64,000 bases of DNA. It comes from Salinisphaeraceae bacterium. GTDB lineage: Bacteria; Pseudomonadota; Gammaproteobacteria; Nevskiales; Salinisphaeraceae. The stretch covers positions 21,316-85,315 of the forward strand of contig NYTH01000020.1 in the NCBI GenBank assembly GCA_002683405.1, written 5' to 3'. How positions within the stretch are numbered: position 1 is the first letter of the stretch; every line of letters begins with the position of its first letter. The notes under the pieces are model-generated. The model ran no database searches. It was given only the letters and a program-made list of their open reading frames with translations, and was not told the DNA's origin. Below are positions 17,474 through 29,508 of the stretch, one piece after another. Both the position numbers and the translations under genes were made by a program.

Positions 17474-17623
17474 CGGTTCAGTCTCTTTATCATTCCGCGC
17501 CGGCCCGGGTCCCGGTCCCGTGGCTCGAACATGCCCCTCGAAATGGAGGCGCTGCGAGTCGGGCAGCGACTGCCTGCTCTTCCGGCCTGATCGCCCGACG
17601 TCGGGCTGCGAGCGAAAACTATC

Positions 17624-19291
17624 ATGAATGAAAAGACGGGCAACACGGATCTGACGAAACACGTGCGCTTCGAGCCGGACAAGGGGCGGATCTGGCTCGA
17701 AGACCAGCGGATGGTATTGCTGCATAGCTCGGGACTGGGTGTCATGCGCCGTGAACTCATCGAAACGCTGGGTACCCAGGCCGCGCGCGGCCTGATCACG
17801 CGGATCGGCTACAACTCGGGCGCCCGGGATGCCGAACTGGCGCGGCGCCTGCGCGGCAGCAAGACCGCCGAGGAGGCCGTCTCGGCGGGACCGGAACTCC
17901 ACATGATCGAGGGCATCGTGCGGGTGGAAGCGGTGCGTGTTGAGGTCGACGAGCAGGCCGGTCATTTCTACGGCGAATACATCTGGCACGGCTCGGTGGA
18001 AGGCGAAGAGCACGTCCGGGCCTACGGTACCGGCCACGCGCCGGCCTGCTGGATGCAGGTGGGCTACGCATCGGGCTTCATCAGCGTGTTCATGGGCGCC
18101 CCGGTGTTCATGCGAGAGGTCGAATGCTGCGCCAAGGGCGATCCGCACTGTCGCATCGTCGGCAAGCCCGTAGACGAATGGGACGATGCCGAAGCCGACC
18201 TGCAGTATCTGCGCGCCGATGCGGTGACGTCGGGCCTGTCGCGCAGCCGCCCGGGCGCGCTGCCCGACGTGGCCGAACAGACCGGTTCATCGCTCGGCGG
18301 TATCGAGGTCGTGGGCGCGTCGGCCGGCTTCAATGCGGCCTGCCACATGGTTCGCCGGGTGGCGAACACGCAGGCAACCGTCATCTTTCTGGGCGAGTCA
18401 GGGGTTGGCAAGGAGGTGCTTGCCCGGGGTCTGCACGCGGCCAGTGACCGGCGCGATCAGCCTTTCGTCGCCATCAACTGCGCAGCCATACCCGATAACC
18501 TGATCGAGGCGGAACTGTTCGGCGTGGAGAAAGGCGCTTTCACGGGCGCACAATCCGGTCGTCCTGGCCGCTTTGAACGCGCCGACGGTGGCACCCTCTT
18601 CCTGGACGAAATCGGCATCCTTTCGTGGACTGCGCAGGGCAAGCTGCTGCGCGCGCTCCAGGCCCGCGAGATCGAGCGCGTGGGCGATACCCGCGTGCGG
18701 CAGGTGGATGTTCGCGTGGTGGCCGCCACCAATCTCGATCTGCGCGAGCAGGTTCGTCAGGGGGCCTTTCGGGAGGATCTGTATTTCCGCCTGAACGTTT
18801 TCCCGATTCGCGTACCGCCGCTACGCGAGCGAAAGGAGGACATTCCGATCTTCATGAACTTCTTTCTGAAGCGGTTCAACGAGCGTCACGGCCGCAGCGT
18901 ACGCGGCTTCACCTGGGATGCCATCAACACGCTGATGACCCATGACTATCCCGGCAACATCCGGGAGCTGGAAAACATGATCGAGCGGGGCAGCATCCTG
19001 GCTGAAGACGGCGGCGCGATCGACACGGCGCAGCTGTTTGCGGGAGATTCGCCGAACGCGGCGCTCGAGGGGCCCACCGATACCCGGACACCACCGGCCC
19101 GGCATGCCGCAATCCACGAAGCCGTCAACGCGCTGCTCGACCAGGGCGAGGGCAGCTGGACGCTGCTGGAGCAACAGCTGCTGCGGCGGGCGGTGGAGCT
19201 CGAAGACGGTAATCTGTCGGCCGCCGCGCGACGGCTGGGCCTCAGCCGCCCGCAACTGGCCTATCGGCTGGAGAGAAAACCGGCCGGCTAA
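17624..19291 (+). CDS. dmpR: DmpR/XylR-family sigma-54-dependent phenol sensor
   Basis: 555-aa NtrC-type activator that senses phenolics directly. The N-terminal XylR_N/V4R sensor domain (about 15-205) contains C142, E165, C168 and C176 with the spacing of the zinc site of DmpR/PoxR-type sensors. The AAA+ domain has Walker A GESGVGKE (258-265), the sigma-54 contact loop GAFTGA (304-309) and Walker [10 protein letters not shown]. The C-terminal Fis-type helix-turn-helix is in [22 protein letters not shown]. It is divergent from the methyltransferase gene and points away from the phenol hydroxylase operon it should activate. Its TAA overlaps the TAG of the convergent Rieske gene. Confidence 0.95.
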   Translation: MNEKTGNTDLTKHVRFEPDKGRIWLEDQRMVLLHSSGLGVMRRELIETLGTQAARGLITRIGYNSGARDAELARRLRGSKTAEEAVSAGPELHMIEGIVRVEAVRVEVDEQAGHFYGEYIWHGSVEGEEHVRAYGTGHAPACWMQVGYASGFISVFMGAPVFMREVECCAKGDPHCRIVGKPVDEWDDAEADLQYLRADAVTSGLSRSRPGALPDVAEQTGSSLGGIEVVGASAGFNAACHMVRRVANTQATVIFLGESGVGKEVLARGLHAASDRRDQPFVAINCAAIPDNLIEAELFGVEKGAFTGAQSGRPGRFERADGGTLFLDEIGILSWTAQGKLLRALQAREIERVGDTRVRQVDVRVVAATNLDLREQVRQGAFREDLYFRLNVFPIRVPPLRERKEDIPIFMNFFLKRFNERHGRSVRGFTWDAINTLMTHDYPGNIRELENMIERGSILAEDGGAIDTAQLFAGDSPNAALEGPTDTRTPPARHAAIHEAVNALLDQGEGSWTLLEQQLLRRAVELEDGNLSAAARRLGLSRPQLAYRLERKPAG

Positions 19292-20421
19292 CATGCGGGT
19301 GCGCCGGCCCGCGCGCTCCGTCCGGCGCCGGCCAGGGCTGCTTCTTCCTCGGCCTTGGCTTCTGCCTGCAGCAGGCGATCCAGCACCCAGAACATCTTGC
19401 CCGCTCCCGCGTCGTGAATGATGTCGATGGTCGGATGCTGCGGCTTTTCCATGACGCGCGCGTGCTGGGCCTCGAGCACGCTGGCGTCCTCCAGGAAGGC
19501 CTGCTCGACTGTTTCGCGCAGCATGTCGGACAAGCCCGGCAGGTCAGTTGTCCGACTGGCGCCCCAGGAAAAGTAGTATTCCACCGAGTGCTCATCGTTC
19601 GGGCAGATCGTCTGGCAGGTATAGGTGTCGGCCACCAGTTCGCCATCGGATTCACCCTCGGTGCGGCTGCCGGCGGTGAAGGCACGGAAGTGCAGAATCC
19701 AGTTGCAGGGCACGGTCATGGTGATGTCGAAATGCAGGTCGAACCGGGCTTCCGGCGGAAACAGATGCTGCAGGAAGGCATTGGCCGGCACGTTGCGAAT
19801 CCAGTAGCGCGTGTTGATTCCGCGCTCGAGCATGGTCGTTTCATCCTGGATAGTGGTGAACGCGCCAACCGTGGCAGGGTCGCCGGCGCCCAGCGTGTTC
19901 TGGTGCACCCAGGCCAGGTGGCTCAGGTCGGCCAGGTTCGCCACCTCGAGGCGGTAGTTGGCGTCTACGTGCATTTCGGACGTCTTGATGTTCCAGTCCG
20001 GGTCGTCATAGCCCACGGCAAAGCAGATGAGGCTTTCGTCGGCCTGCTCGGGTTCACCCATCCAGACCCAGATCCAGTTGTTCTTCTCGACCACCGGAAA
20101 GGTGCGCACGCGCGCCTTGTGGGGAATCTTCGTCTGGCCGGGAATTTCCACGCACGCGCCGTCGGGGCCGAACTTGATGCCGTGATACATGCAGCGCAGG
20201 CAGTCGCCCTCCTTGCGCCCCAGCGACAGCGCGGCCTGACGATGGCAACAGCGATCCTCCATGCAGACCAGGCCGCCGTCGGGTTTGCGGTAGAGCACAA
20301 CGCGTTCCCCGGCGATCTTGCGCGCCAGCAGCGCATTGCGTCCCTGGCTGACGTGATAATCCCAGCCGGCGCAGTACCAGGCGTTCCTGACGAACATGCG
20401 TTCGGGCATCTTCAGTGGCAT
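19288..20421 (-). CDS. Rieske non-haem iron oxygenase, alpha subunit (Rieske 1)
   Basis: 377-aa aromatic-ring oxygenase or O-demethylase of the VanA-like group. The Rieske cluster ligands are C58/H60 (RCCH) and C77/H80 (CMYHG). The mononuclear iron ligands are H168 and H173, with bridging D165 ([12 protein letters not shown]). GGGAGGAG lies 4 bases before the ATG. It sits 63 bases after dmpG and is therefore probably co-transcribed with dmpF-dmpG. No beta subunit or dedicated reductase is adjacent. The substrate cannot be read from the sequence; monooxygenation or demethylation is more likely than dihydroxylation given the lack of a beta subunit. Confidence 0.88.
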   Translation of the reverse strand: MPLKMPERMFVRNAWYCAGWDYHVSQGRNALLARKIAGERVVLYRKPDGGLVCMEDRCCHRQAALSLGRKEGDCLRCMYHGIKFGPDGACVEIPGQTKIPHKARVRTFPVVEKNNWIWVWMGEPEQADESLICFAVGYDDPDWNIKTSEMHVDANYRLEVANLADLSHLAWVHQNTLGAGDPATVGAFTTIQDETTMLERGINTRYWIRNVPANAFLQHLFPPEARFDLHFDITMTVPCNWILHFRAFTAGSRTEGESDGELVADTYTCQTICPNDEHSVEYYFSWGASRTTDLPGLSDMLRETVEQAFLEDASVLEAQHARVMEKPQHPTIDIIHDAGAGKMFWVLDRLLQAEAKAEEEAALAGAGRSARAGAPAC

Positions 20422-20484
20422 CGGTCTCCTCCCGGCCGCTTGGCGGCGCTGTTGTTAATCACGGGCCCGGGCAGGCGCCCCGCA

Positions 20485-21573
20485 TCAGGCCGCCGGGTCG
20501 TCCAGCAGGCCCTGTTCCCGGGCCATGGTCAGGGCTGTGTCCTCGATCATGTCTTCCTGGCCGCCAATCATCTTGCGTCGGCCCAGCTCCACCAGAATAT
20601 CGCGGGCGGACAGTCCATACCGCGCGGCGATCCGTTTGGCCGGCAGCAGGAACGTCGAGTACACCCCGGCATAGCCAAGCGTCAGCGATTCGCGGTCCAC
20701 GCGGACCAGTTCGTCCATGAAGGGCGTGACCACATCCTCGGCCAGATCCATCAGCGCGAACAGTTCGCAGCCGGTGTCAATGCCCATGCGATCGGCCACC
20801 GCCACGAACAGCTCCGTCGGTGTGTTGCCGGCCCCGGCGCCCAGACCGGCCACCGACGCGTCGATCCGGGTGGCGCCGGCCTGCACCGCGGCAATCGAAT
20901 TCGCCACGCCCATGCCGAGATTGTGGTGGCCGTGAAAGCCAATCTGGGTGTCACAGTTCAGCGCAGCCTTGAGCGCCTCGACCCGATCAATCACGTCCTG
21001 AGGAATCATGTAGCCGGAGGAATCGGTGATGTAGATGGTCTGGGCCCCGGCGTCCTCCATGATCTTGCCCTGCGCCGCCAGCCCGTCCGGCGTATTCAGG
21101 TGAGCCATCATGAGAAAACCGGTGGTATCCAGCCCGAGCTTGCGGCAGAAATCGATGTGCTGCGGCGCAGTGTCTGCCTCGGTGCAGTGCGTGGCGACAT
21201 GCACGCTGGCAATCCCGCAGTCGTGCGCCGACTCGAGCTCCCGCATGGTGCCCAGCCCGGGAATCAGCAGCACCGACACCCTCGCCTGCTTCAGCCTGGG
21301 AATAACCGCCTTGAGATAGTCTTCGTTGCTGGCCAGCGCAAAGCCGTGCTGGATGGAGTTGCCTCCCATGCCGGCGCCATGCGTGACCTGAATCAGCGGC
21401 ACGCCGGCGTCATCCAGACCGGTCGCGATTTCCACCATCTTCTCGACCGGAATCTGCTCGCGCTTGGCGTGCATGCCGTCCCGCAGACTCATGTCGTGAA
21501 CAACCACCTGCCGTTCACGCAGGGCGGCATTGTGATCGGAAACAGGCAGGCGTTGGGGGTTTGCGTGGCTCAT
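20485..21573 (-). CDS. dmpG: 4-hydroxy-2-oxovalerate aldolase
   Basis: Cleaves 4-hydroxy-2-oxovalerate to pyruvate and acetaldehyde and channels the aldehyde to DmpF. The 362-aa HMGL-like TIM barrel has the catalytic [18 protein letters not shown] and the Mn ligand segment [10 protein letters not shown]. The ATG overlaps the dmpF stop (ATGA), fitting the known 2:2 complex. The gene is separated by about 17 kb from dmpE/dmpH, unlike the contiguous Pseudomonas operon. Confidence 0.96.
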   Translation of the reverse strand: MSHANPQRLPVSDHNAALRERQVVVHDMSLRDGMHAKREQIPVEKMVEIATGLDDAGVPLIQVTHGAGMGGNSIQHGFALASNEDYLKAVIPRLKQARVSVLLIPGLGTMRELESAHDCGIASVHVATHCTEADTAPQHIDFCRKLGLDTTGFLMMAHLNTPDGLAAQGKIMEDAGAQTIYITDSSGYMIPQDVIDRVEALKAALNCDTQIGFHGHHNLGMGVANSIAAVQAGATRIDASVAGLGAGAGNTPTELFVAVADRMGIDTGCELFALMDLAEDVVTPFMDELVRVDRESLTLGYAGVYSTFLLPAKRIAARYGLSARDILVELGRRKMIGGQEDMIEDTALTMAREQGLLDDPAA

Positions 21574-22493
21574 GAGGTGGCGGCCTCCACAGGTTCCAGG
21601 GTCAGTTCACCGGCCAGCAGGCGTCGCGCGAACATCTCGCCCGTCTGCGCCGCGGCGGCGGTCATGATGTCGAGGTTGCCGGCGTATTCCGGCAGGTAGT
21701 CGCCCAGCCCCTTCACTTCCATGAAGACCGCGACCCGGTTGTCCTCGAACACCGGGCCGTTCACCAGGCGATAGCCGGGCACGTATTCCTGAACCTGCTC
21801 GATCATCGCCTGAATCGAAGCGGTGATGGCCTGCCGGTCCGGGGCGTCATCGGTGAGGCAGTAGATGGTATTGCGCATGATCATCGGCGGCTCGGCGGGA
21901 TTGATCCCCGCCAGCGCCTTGCCGCGCCGCGACCCGCCGACCTCGCAAATGGCCGACGAACTCGTGTAGGTGAATTCGTCCAGATTGTGCCGCGTGCCCG
22001 GACCAACTGATTTGGAGGCCAGCGACGCAATGATTTCCGCATAGTCCACCGACTGGACCTGCGATACGGCATAGACGATCGGTATGGTCGCCTGGCCGGC
22101 ACAGGAGATCATGTTGACGTTCATCTCGCGGTTTTCGGCGTGCTGCTGCAGGTTGATCGGCGGCACGCACTTCGGGCCGATGCCCGCCGGCGTCAGATCG
22201 ATCATCAGCACGCCCCGTTCATTCATCTTGCGAGAATTTTCCGGATGCACGTAGGCCGATGTCGCGTCGAACGCGATCTGCACGCCGTCGTCCTCGAGAA
22301 CGTCGAGAATCGCGTCGATGCCTTCGTGGGTGGTCTTCACGCCCTGCTCTCGAGCCAGGGCGAGACCTTCGGAATCCGGGTCGATACCCACGACCCATTT
22401 CGGCGTCAACACCTCGCTGCGCCCGAGCTTGTAGAGCAGGTCGGTGCCGATATTGCCGGAACCGATAATCGCGCAACCAATCTTGTCCGTCAT
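21570..22493 (-). CDS. dmpF: Acetaldehyde dehydrogenase (acylating)
   Basis: Converts acetaldehyde to acetyl-CoA with NAD and CoA, completing the meta pathway. The 307-aa protein has the nucleotide motif [10 protein letters not shown], the catalytic Cys in [12 protein letters not shown] and [27 protein letters not shown]. It is the first gene of the dmpF-dmpG-Rieske 1 unit. The operator copy at 22670-22685 lies about 177 bases before the ATG, so the leader may be long. Confidence 0.96.
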   Translation of the reverse strand: MTDKIGCAIIGSGNIGTDLLYKLGRSEVLTPKWVVGIDPDSEGLALAREQGVKTTHEGIDAILDVLEDDGVQIAFDATSAYVHPENSRKMNERGVLMIDLTPAGIGPKCVPPINLQQHAENREMNVNMISCAGQATIPIVYAVSQVQSVDYAEIIASLASKSVGPGTRHNLDEFTYTSSSAICEVGGSRRGKALAGINPAEPPMIMRNTIYCLTDDAPDRQAITASIQAMIEQVQEYVPGYRLVNGPVFEDNRVAVFMEVKGLGDYLPEYAGNLDIMTAAAAQTGEMFARRLLAGELTLEPVEAATS

Positions 22494-22669
22494 GACTTAT
22501 TCCCGGGGCTTGTTCCGCTGTGCGCTGACCGGCGAACCGGCCCGCCATATTTCGTACGCCTCAATACTATTTGATTCCGGCGGCAAATCGCGAACGCGGT
22601 TCGGCCGACGGCGCGCTGCCGCGGATAACAGAGCAATACACACTTAGCGCACTATTTTCCGGCGGGTGC

Positions 22670-22685
22670 TATAGCGTCAAATACC
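22670..22685 (-). promoter_or_regulatory. Conserved 16-bp operator, copy B
   Basis: Read toward dmpF the sequence is GGTATTTGACGCTATA, identical to copy A at 15 of 16 positions. A second GATACCGTTTGAATATT-like half-site lies at 22702-22718. Being in the divergent dmpF/LysR region, it could serve both activation of dmpF and autoregulation of the LysR gene. Confidence 0.65.
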
Positions 22686-22753
22686 AAATAGGCGTTAGAT
22701 TGATACCGTTTGAATATTGATGACACCCCGCCCGCCCATGCCCGGCTGATCGC

Positions 22754-23716
22754 GTGCAACTTACACAGATTGAAATCCGGCGGCTTCGCTATTTCGTCGC
22801 GGTGGCCGAGCAGCGCAGCTTTCGCGCGGCCGCGCTCCACCTGCATATTTCCCAGCCGCCGCTGACCCGGCAGATACAGCAGCTTGAGGCCGTGCTGGAA
22901 GTCACGCTGTTCGAGCGGCTGCCGCGAGGGGTCGAACTGACCGAAGCCGGCCGCGTGTTCTACGTCGAAGCGCGCAACATCCTGGACCTGACGCAGCAGG
23001 CCGTCGACCGGGTCCGACTGGCCGGCGAAGGCCGCCTGGGCCGTCTTGACGTGGGCACCTTCGGCTCGGCCGTGCTGAGCACCGTGCCGACCATTATGCT
23101 GGCATTCCGTCGCGGCTACCCGCGGGTCGAGATCACGCTGCACAACATGCGGCGCGACGAGCAGCTCAAGGCGCTGCGGGAGCGGCGACTGACGGTGGGT
23201 TTCAACCGCTTTTTCGAAGACGAGCCCGGCCTGACGTGGGAGGTGGTCAAGCGCGAGAAGCTGATGCTCGCCGTGCACGAGGATCATCCGCTGGCGCGGA
23301 CGGAATCGGTCTCGCTGAAGGCGCTTGCCGGCGAGCAGTTCATCGCCTTCCCGCACGCCAATCCGGGCAGCCCCGGCTTCAGCGAACGGGCCCGCGCCAT
23401 CCTCGCCGAATTCAACGTTGAGCCGGCCGGCATTCTTGAGGTGGATGACGTGACGTCGGCGGCATCCCTGGTTTCCGGTGGCTTCGGTCTGAGCCTGGTG
23501 ACGGAATCGTCGGCGGTGCTGCAACTGCCCGGGGTGGTCTACCGCCGTTTCGAGGAGTCCGGCGAATTCCGGTTCGACCTTGCCATGATCTACAGAAGCG
23601 ACGACGACTCCAGCCTGCTGCGCGCATTCATCGAGGCCGTGCGGAGCATCCGCGGCGAGCATGGCTGGGTACGGGCAGGGGGCGCGGCCGATACCCGGCC
23701 CCTATCGACAAATTGA
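22754..23716 (+). CDS. LysR-type regulator, BenM/CatM/CatR group
   Basis: 320-aa LysR regulator. The N-terminal helix-turn-helix reads RRLRYFVAVAEQRSFRAAAL followed by LHISQPPLTRQIQQLE; the ISQPPLTRQI signature is typical of regulators of catechol and chlorocatechol pathways (CatM, BenM, ClcR). The effector domain covers about 95-300. The likely start is GTG 22754, which puts the HTH at the usual distance from the N-terminus. It is divergent from dmpF and followed by the VanA-like oxygenase, and copies of one 16-bp motif lie on both sides of it and before the GST operon. Inducer unknown. Confidence 0.92.
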   Translation: MQLTQIEIRRLRYFVAVAEQRSFRAAALHLHISQPPLTRQIQQLEAVLEVTLFERLPRGVELTEAGRVFYVEARNILDLTQQAVDRVRLAGEGRLGRLDVGTFGSAVLSTVPTIMLAFRRGYPRVEITLHNMRRDEQLKALRERRLTVGFNRFFEDEPGLTWEVVKREKLMLAVHEDHPLARTESVSLKALAGEQFIAFPHANPGSPGFSERARAILAEFNVEPAGILEVDDVTSAASLVSGGFGLSLVTESSAVLQLPGVVYRRFEESGEFRFDLAMIYRSDDDSSLLRAFIEAVRSIRGEHGWVRAGGAADTRPLSTN

Positions 23717-23722
23717 CGTCAT

Positions 23723-23738
23723 GGTATTGGACGGTATA
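23723..23738 (+). promoter_or_regulatory. Conserved 16-bp operator, copy C
   Basis: Read toward the VanA-like gene the sequence is GGTATTGGACGGTATA, 15 of 16 identical to copy A. It is followed 12 bases later by TAACCT, at the same offset as TAGCTT in copy A, so a -35/-10 layout overlapping the operator is plausible. It starts 7 bases after the LysR stop codon and about 100 bases before the oxygenase start. Confidence 0.65.
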
Positions 23739-23836
23739 TCGGCCAGCGCCTAACCTGCCGAACGAAGACAATAAGCACCATGTCGCAGCGCCTGTGCGAG
23801 AGGCAGCCTGACGGCATGCGTCGGAGGAGACTGGAG

Positions 23837-24889
23837 ATGCGCTATCTGAAGAACGCCTGGTACGTCGCTGCAATCAGCCGCGAAATCAAACAGGGTGAAC
23901 TACTCAGCCGCAAGCTGTTCGACCAGAAGATGATCTTCTATCGCACGTCTGCCGGCCGGCCGGTTGCCATGATGGATCGCTGCCCCCACCGGTTCGCACC
24001 GCTCAGCATGGGCCGGGTGGAGGGCGACGAAGTCGTCTGTCACTACCACGGCCTCAAGTTCGACTGCACGGGCAGCTGCACGCACAACCCGCACGGCGAC
24101 GGGAAAATACCCAATCGCGCCGTCGTGACAACCTATCCCACCGTGGAGCGCTTCGGCCTGGTCTGGCTCTGGGCCGGGGAGCCCGAGGCCGCGGACCCCG
24201 ACACGATACCGCCCTACGAGGCCATCGACGACGGCCCGGAGACTGGCGTGGGTTACGGCTATATCAAGATGGAGTGCAACTACGAACTGATTGCCGACAA
24301 CGTAATGGACCTGAGCCATGTCGATTTCATTCACGGTCCACTCATATACACGGGCGGCAATCTGGCGCCGCAAAAGCCGGCGTTCAGCGACCACGGCGAC
24401 AGCGTCGTCACGGGCTGGAACTGGGTCCAGCAGCAGCCCATGGGGCTGTTCAACGACTTCCTGCCGCAGCCGGATACGCCGGCCCGTCATTTCGTGCAGG
24501 TTACCTGGCGCGCACCCTGCAACATGGTGGTCCACGTGGGCGCCACCCAGGAAGATGGTAACGGCTACGACGAGGCGCTCGAGTCACGCGACCACCACAT
24601 GATGACCCCGGAAACCGAATACTCGACGCACTATTTCATGGTTTCGCGCCGCAATTATCTGGTCGACAACGCGGAATACAACGAAGGCAAGATCAACGGC
24701 ATGATGCAGGCCTTCCTGGAGGAAGATGCACCGGTCGTGGCGGCTATCCAGAAGGAAATGGGCGATCTGACAATCGACGAAATGCGGCCGGCCTATCTGG
24801 CCGGCGACCCGGGCCCCGTGCTGTGCCGCAAGAAACTGGCCCGACTGATCGACCGGGAGATCGACGAAGGGATTATGGCCACGGCCTGA
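23837..24889 (+). CDS. VanA-like Rieske oxygenase (Rieske 2), probable aromatic O-demethylase
   Basis: 350-aa Rieske oxygenase with the length and motif spacing of vanillate O-demethylase VanA. Rieske ligands are C49/H51 (CPHR) and C68/H71 (CHYHG); mononuclear iron ligands are H161 and H166 with D158 (NVMDLSHVDFIHG). ATG 23837 has GGAGGAGA 6 bases upstream, and the in-frame ATG at 23780 would add an unrelated tail. VanA-type enzymes release formaldehyde from methoxy groups, which fits the frmA-fghA pair in the same island. No VanB (FMN/NAD/2Fe-2S) gene is seen; the ferredoxin at 5384-5770 and the reductase at 26028-26762 are candidate partners (inference). Confidence 0.9.
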   Translation: MRYLKNAWYVAAISREIKQGELLSRKLFDQKMIFYRTSAGRPVAMMDRCPHRFAPLSMGRVEGDEVVCHYHGLKFDCTGSCTHNPHGDGKIPNRAVVTTYPTVERFGLVWLWAGEPEAADPDTIPPYEAIDDGPETGVGYGYIKMECNYELIADNVMDLSHVDFIHGPLIYTGGNLAPQKPAFSDHGDSVVTGWNWVQQQPMGLFNDFLPQPDTPARHFVQVTWRAPCNMVVHVGATQEDGNGYDEALESRDHHMMTPETEYSTHYFMVSRRNYLVDNAEYNEGKINGMMQAFLEEDAPVVAAIQKEMGDLTIDEMRPAYLAGDPGPVLCRKKLARLIDREIDEGIMATA

Positions 24890-25195
24890 GGCACTGCAGG
24901 GCGCGCCATGCCGCGGCGCCCGATTCAACCACGCGGGCTCGCGCGCATAGACCGTTCATCGGAAAATGCAGTCGAAAAACAGGCGCGCCGGGGCGGTCCT
25001 TGTGGTGGGCAGCGGCCTGGTTCGCCAGGCGCCATCCAGCGTAACCCGCTCAGAGCAGGCGCAATTTAAGCGGCGATCAGGGCTGCATCAGCCAATGTGA
25101 ACTTCGCGCCTGTACCGGATGGACCATGCCGGACGACAGATTTTTTCATCTTTTCATGCAATCCTGTTCACTCTTTCCAATGGACAGGCAGTGGT
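24890..25195. other. Intergenic region between Rieske 2 and the lipoprotein gene
   Basis: No convincing gene. A GC-rich imperfect palindrome at about 24899-24921 (GGGCGCGCC...GGCGCCC) follows the oxygenase stop and may act as a weak terminator without a U-run. Toward 25140-25190 the sequence becomes AT-richer (TTTTTTCATCTTTTCATG) and probably holds the promoter of the next gene. Confidence 0.4.
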
Positions 25196-25897
25196 ATGCG
25201 TCTGCTCAAGCGTTTCGGGCTCGTGCTGCCCGGCGGCGTGGCCGCCGGTCTGGTTGCGGGCTGCGCCATTGTCGCGCAGCCACCCGATTTCCGGATCGTG
25301 AACGCATCGGGTGATCGCCAGAACGGGCCCGCCTTTCTATTATCGGAAAACAACCGGGTCACCCGACGGCCCGGCGAAGGCGGCGTTCATCTGCAGCGGC
25401 AGGGGGTGTATCTGAACCCGGCCCTGATTGGTCAGGGTCTCTACCTGATCCTGCTGAACGCGGCGGATGCCCATGCCGGTCGCGACGAGCACTATGCCCT
25501 TGGCGCGGTCCACCAGGTTCACGTGGTCGCCGACGGCCAGAGCTTCACGCTCCTGCCGCGTGAACAGGACAGCGAAATGCGCGCCTATCGCGATTCCTTC
25601 ATCCATCCGCACAAGGCGCGTGAGTACAAGCTCGAATCGGCTTCACTCCCGCTTTCTCCCGGTGAATTAGACCGCATGATTGCCGCGGAGTCGCTGGGTT
25701 TCTATATCAAGGGGAGTCAGCGGGACGTGGCTATTCCCGCCCTGGAGGTAAGCACTCGCTTTCGCGGCAACCTGGCGCGGTTTCGTACACAGGTCAATGA
25801 CCTGATGAAAGCCCGCGGCGAGCGCTCCGACCTGATGCTCGGCAGTGCCGACGCCCGCCCAGCCCCCCGGTTCCCGGCGCGACCCACGACCGACTAG
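25196..25897 (+). CDS. Putative lipoprotein of unknown function
   Basis: 233-aa product. The N-terminus MRLLKRFGLVLPGGVAAG continues to the lipobox LVAGC, with the lipidated Cys at residue 23, so export and anchoring in the envelope are predicted. The mature part is hydrophilic, with no domain I can name; it ends in a Pro/Arg-rich tail. I chose ATG 25196 because it directly precedes the signal peptide; the frame opens earlier at 25097. It lies between the VanA-like oxygenase and a reductase gene on the same strand, but spacing of 300 and 130 bases argues against tight coupling. Confidence 0.72.
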   Translation: MRLLKRFGLVLPGGVAAGLVAGCAIVAQPPDFRIVNASGDRQNGPAFLLSENNRVTRRPGEGGVHLQRQGVYLNPALIGQGLYLILLNAADAHAGRDEHYALGAVHQVHVVADGQSFTLLPREQDSEMRAYRDSFIHPHKAREYKLESASLPLSPGELDRMIAAESLGFYIKGSQRDVAIPALEVSTRFRGNLARFRTQVNDLMKARGERSDLMLGSADARPAPRFPARPTTD

Positions 25898-26027
25898 CTC
25901 CTCGGCACGCCGCGACCGGCGGGCAAATGGCCACGGTCGACGCCGGCATGGCAGAATGCGGCCGGCCCGCTGCCCGGTCCGGTCCGGTCGGGCAGGCGCG
26001 CTTCACCCATTCCGAACAGATACCCGC

Positions 26028-26762
26028 ATGGATTCGATCCCGGCAACGCGGCGCACGGCCATCTTCCTGCGCCATGAAACCCTGACGCACGATATGGGCA
26101 GCTTCGTGTTTCAGACTCGTGATCCCGCGGCGTTTGTGCCGGGCCAGTTCGCCATGCTCGACCTGCCGGATGTCGAGGGCGATCGCGCCTACTCAATGGC
26201 CAATCTGCCCAACGACGAGGGGCTCTGGGAATTCATCATCAAGGAGCAGCCGGGCGGCGACGGCAGCGTGGCGCTGTTCGATGCATTCCCGCCCGGCACG
26301 GAACTGGCTCTGGACGGTCCGCACGGCGAGGCGGTGCTCAACCGTGAGGCCATTGATCGGCCCATCGTCTGCATCGGCGGCGGCGCCGGCATCTCGCAGC
26401 TGATTTCAATACTGCGGGGCGCACAGGCTGATCCGACGCTCAATCGAAACCCTATGACGCTGTTCTATGGGGGCCGGCGCCCCGACGACATTTGCGCGCC
26501 CCGCCTGCTGCAGCGGGCCGGGCTGGCCGACACGGTTGCCTGCGTCACCGCCGTATCCGAGCCGACCGCAGACGATGACTGGCAGGGGCCGACGGGGCTT
26601 ATCACGGACGTGCTGCACAGACATCTGGCCACATGGCCCGATCCGTCGAACTGCGAGTATTACTTCTGCGGACCCACGCCCATGACCGACGCTGTCCAGC
26701 AGGTCTTGTGCCGCGGTTTCGCCGTGCCCGAAAGCCAGCAGCACTTCGACAGCTTCGGCTGA
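26028..26762 (+). CDS. FAD/NAD(P)-binding oxidoreductase without an iron-sulfur domain
   Basis: 244-aa ferredoxin-reductase-type protein. The FAD-binding RAYSMANLP lies near residue 51, the nicotinamide-binding GGGAGISQLISIL near 112, and the C-terminal YYFCGPTPMTDAVQQ is the usual FNR ending. The domains resemble those of phenol hydroxylase P5, but neither an N- nor a C-terminal 2Fe-2S domain is present. It would need a separate ferredoxin to serve an oxygenase; the DmpQ-like protein or a genomic ferredoxin could do so. It is convergent with metH, the stops being 7 bases apart. Confidence 0.85.
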   Translation: MDSIPATRRTAIFLRHETLTHDMGSFVFQTRDPAAFVPGQFAMLDLPDVEGDRAYSMANLPNDEGLWEFIIKEQPGGDGSVALFDAFPPGTELALDGPHGEAVLNREAIDRPIVCIGGGAGISQLISILRGAQADPTLNRNPMTLFYGGRRPDDICAPRLLQRAGLADTVACVTAVSEPTADDDWQGPTGLITDVLHRHLATWPDPSNCEYYFCGPTPMTDAVQQVLCRGFAVPESQQHFDSFG

Positions 26763-26769
26763 TCCCGAA

Positions 26770-29484
<2,715 letters not shown>

Positions 29485-29508
29485 TGAAATCTGTAATCGC
29501 GGATGGGT

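Noticed and set aside
17474..18148. N-terminal extension of the methyltransferase to 18148
   Set aside because: The added 225 residues are antisense to dmpR and low in domain content; ATG 17473 starts directly before a basic N-terminus and the methyltransferase core.
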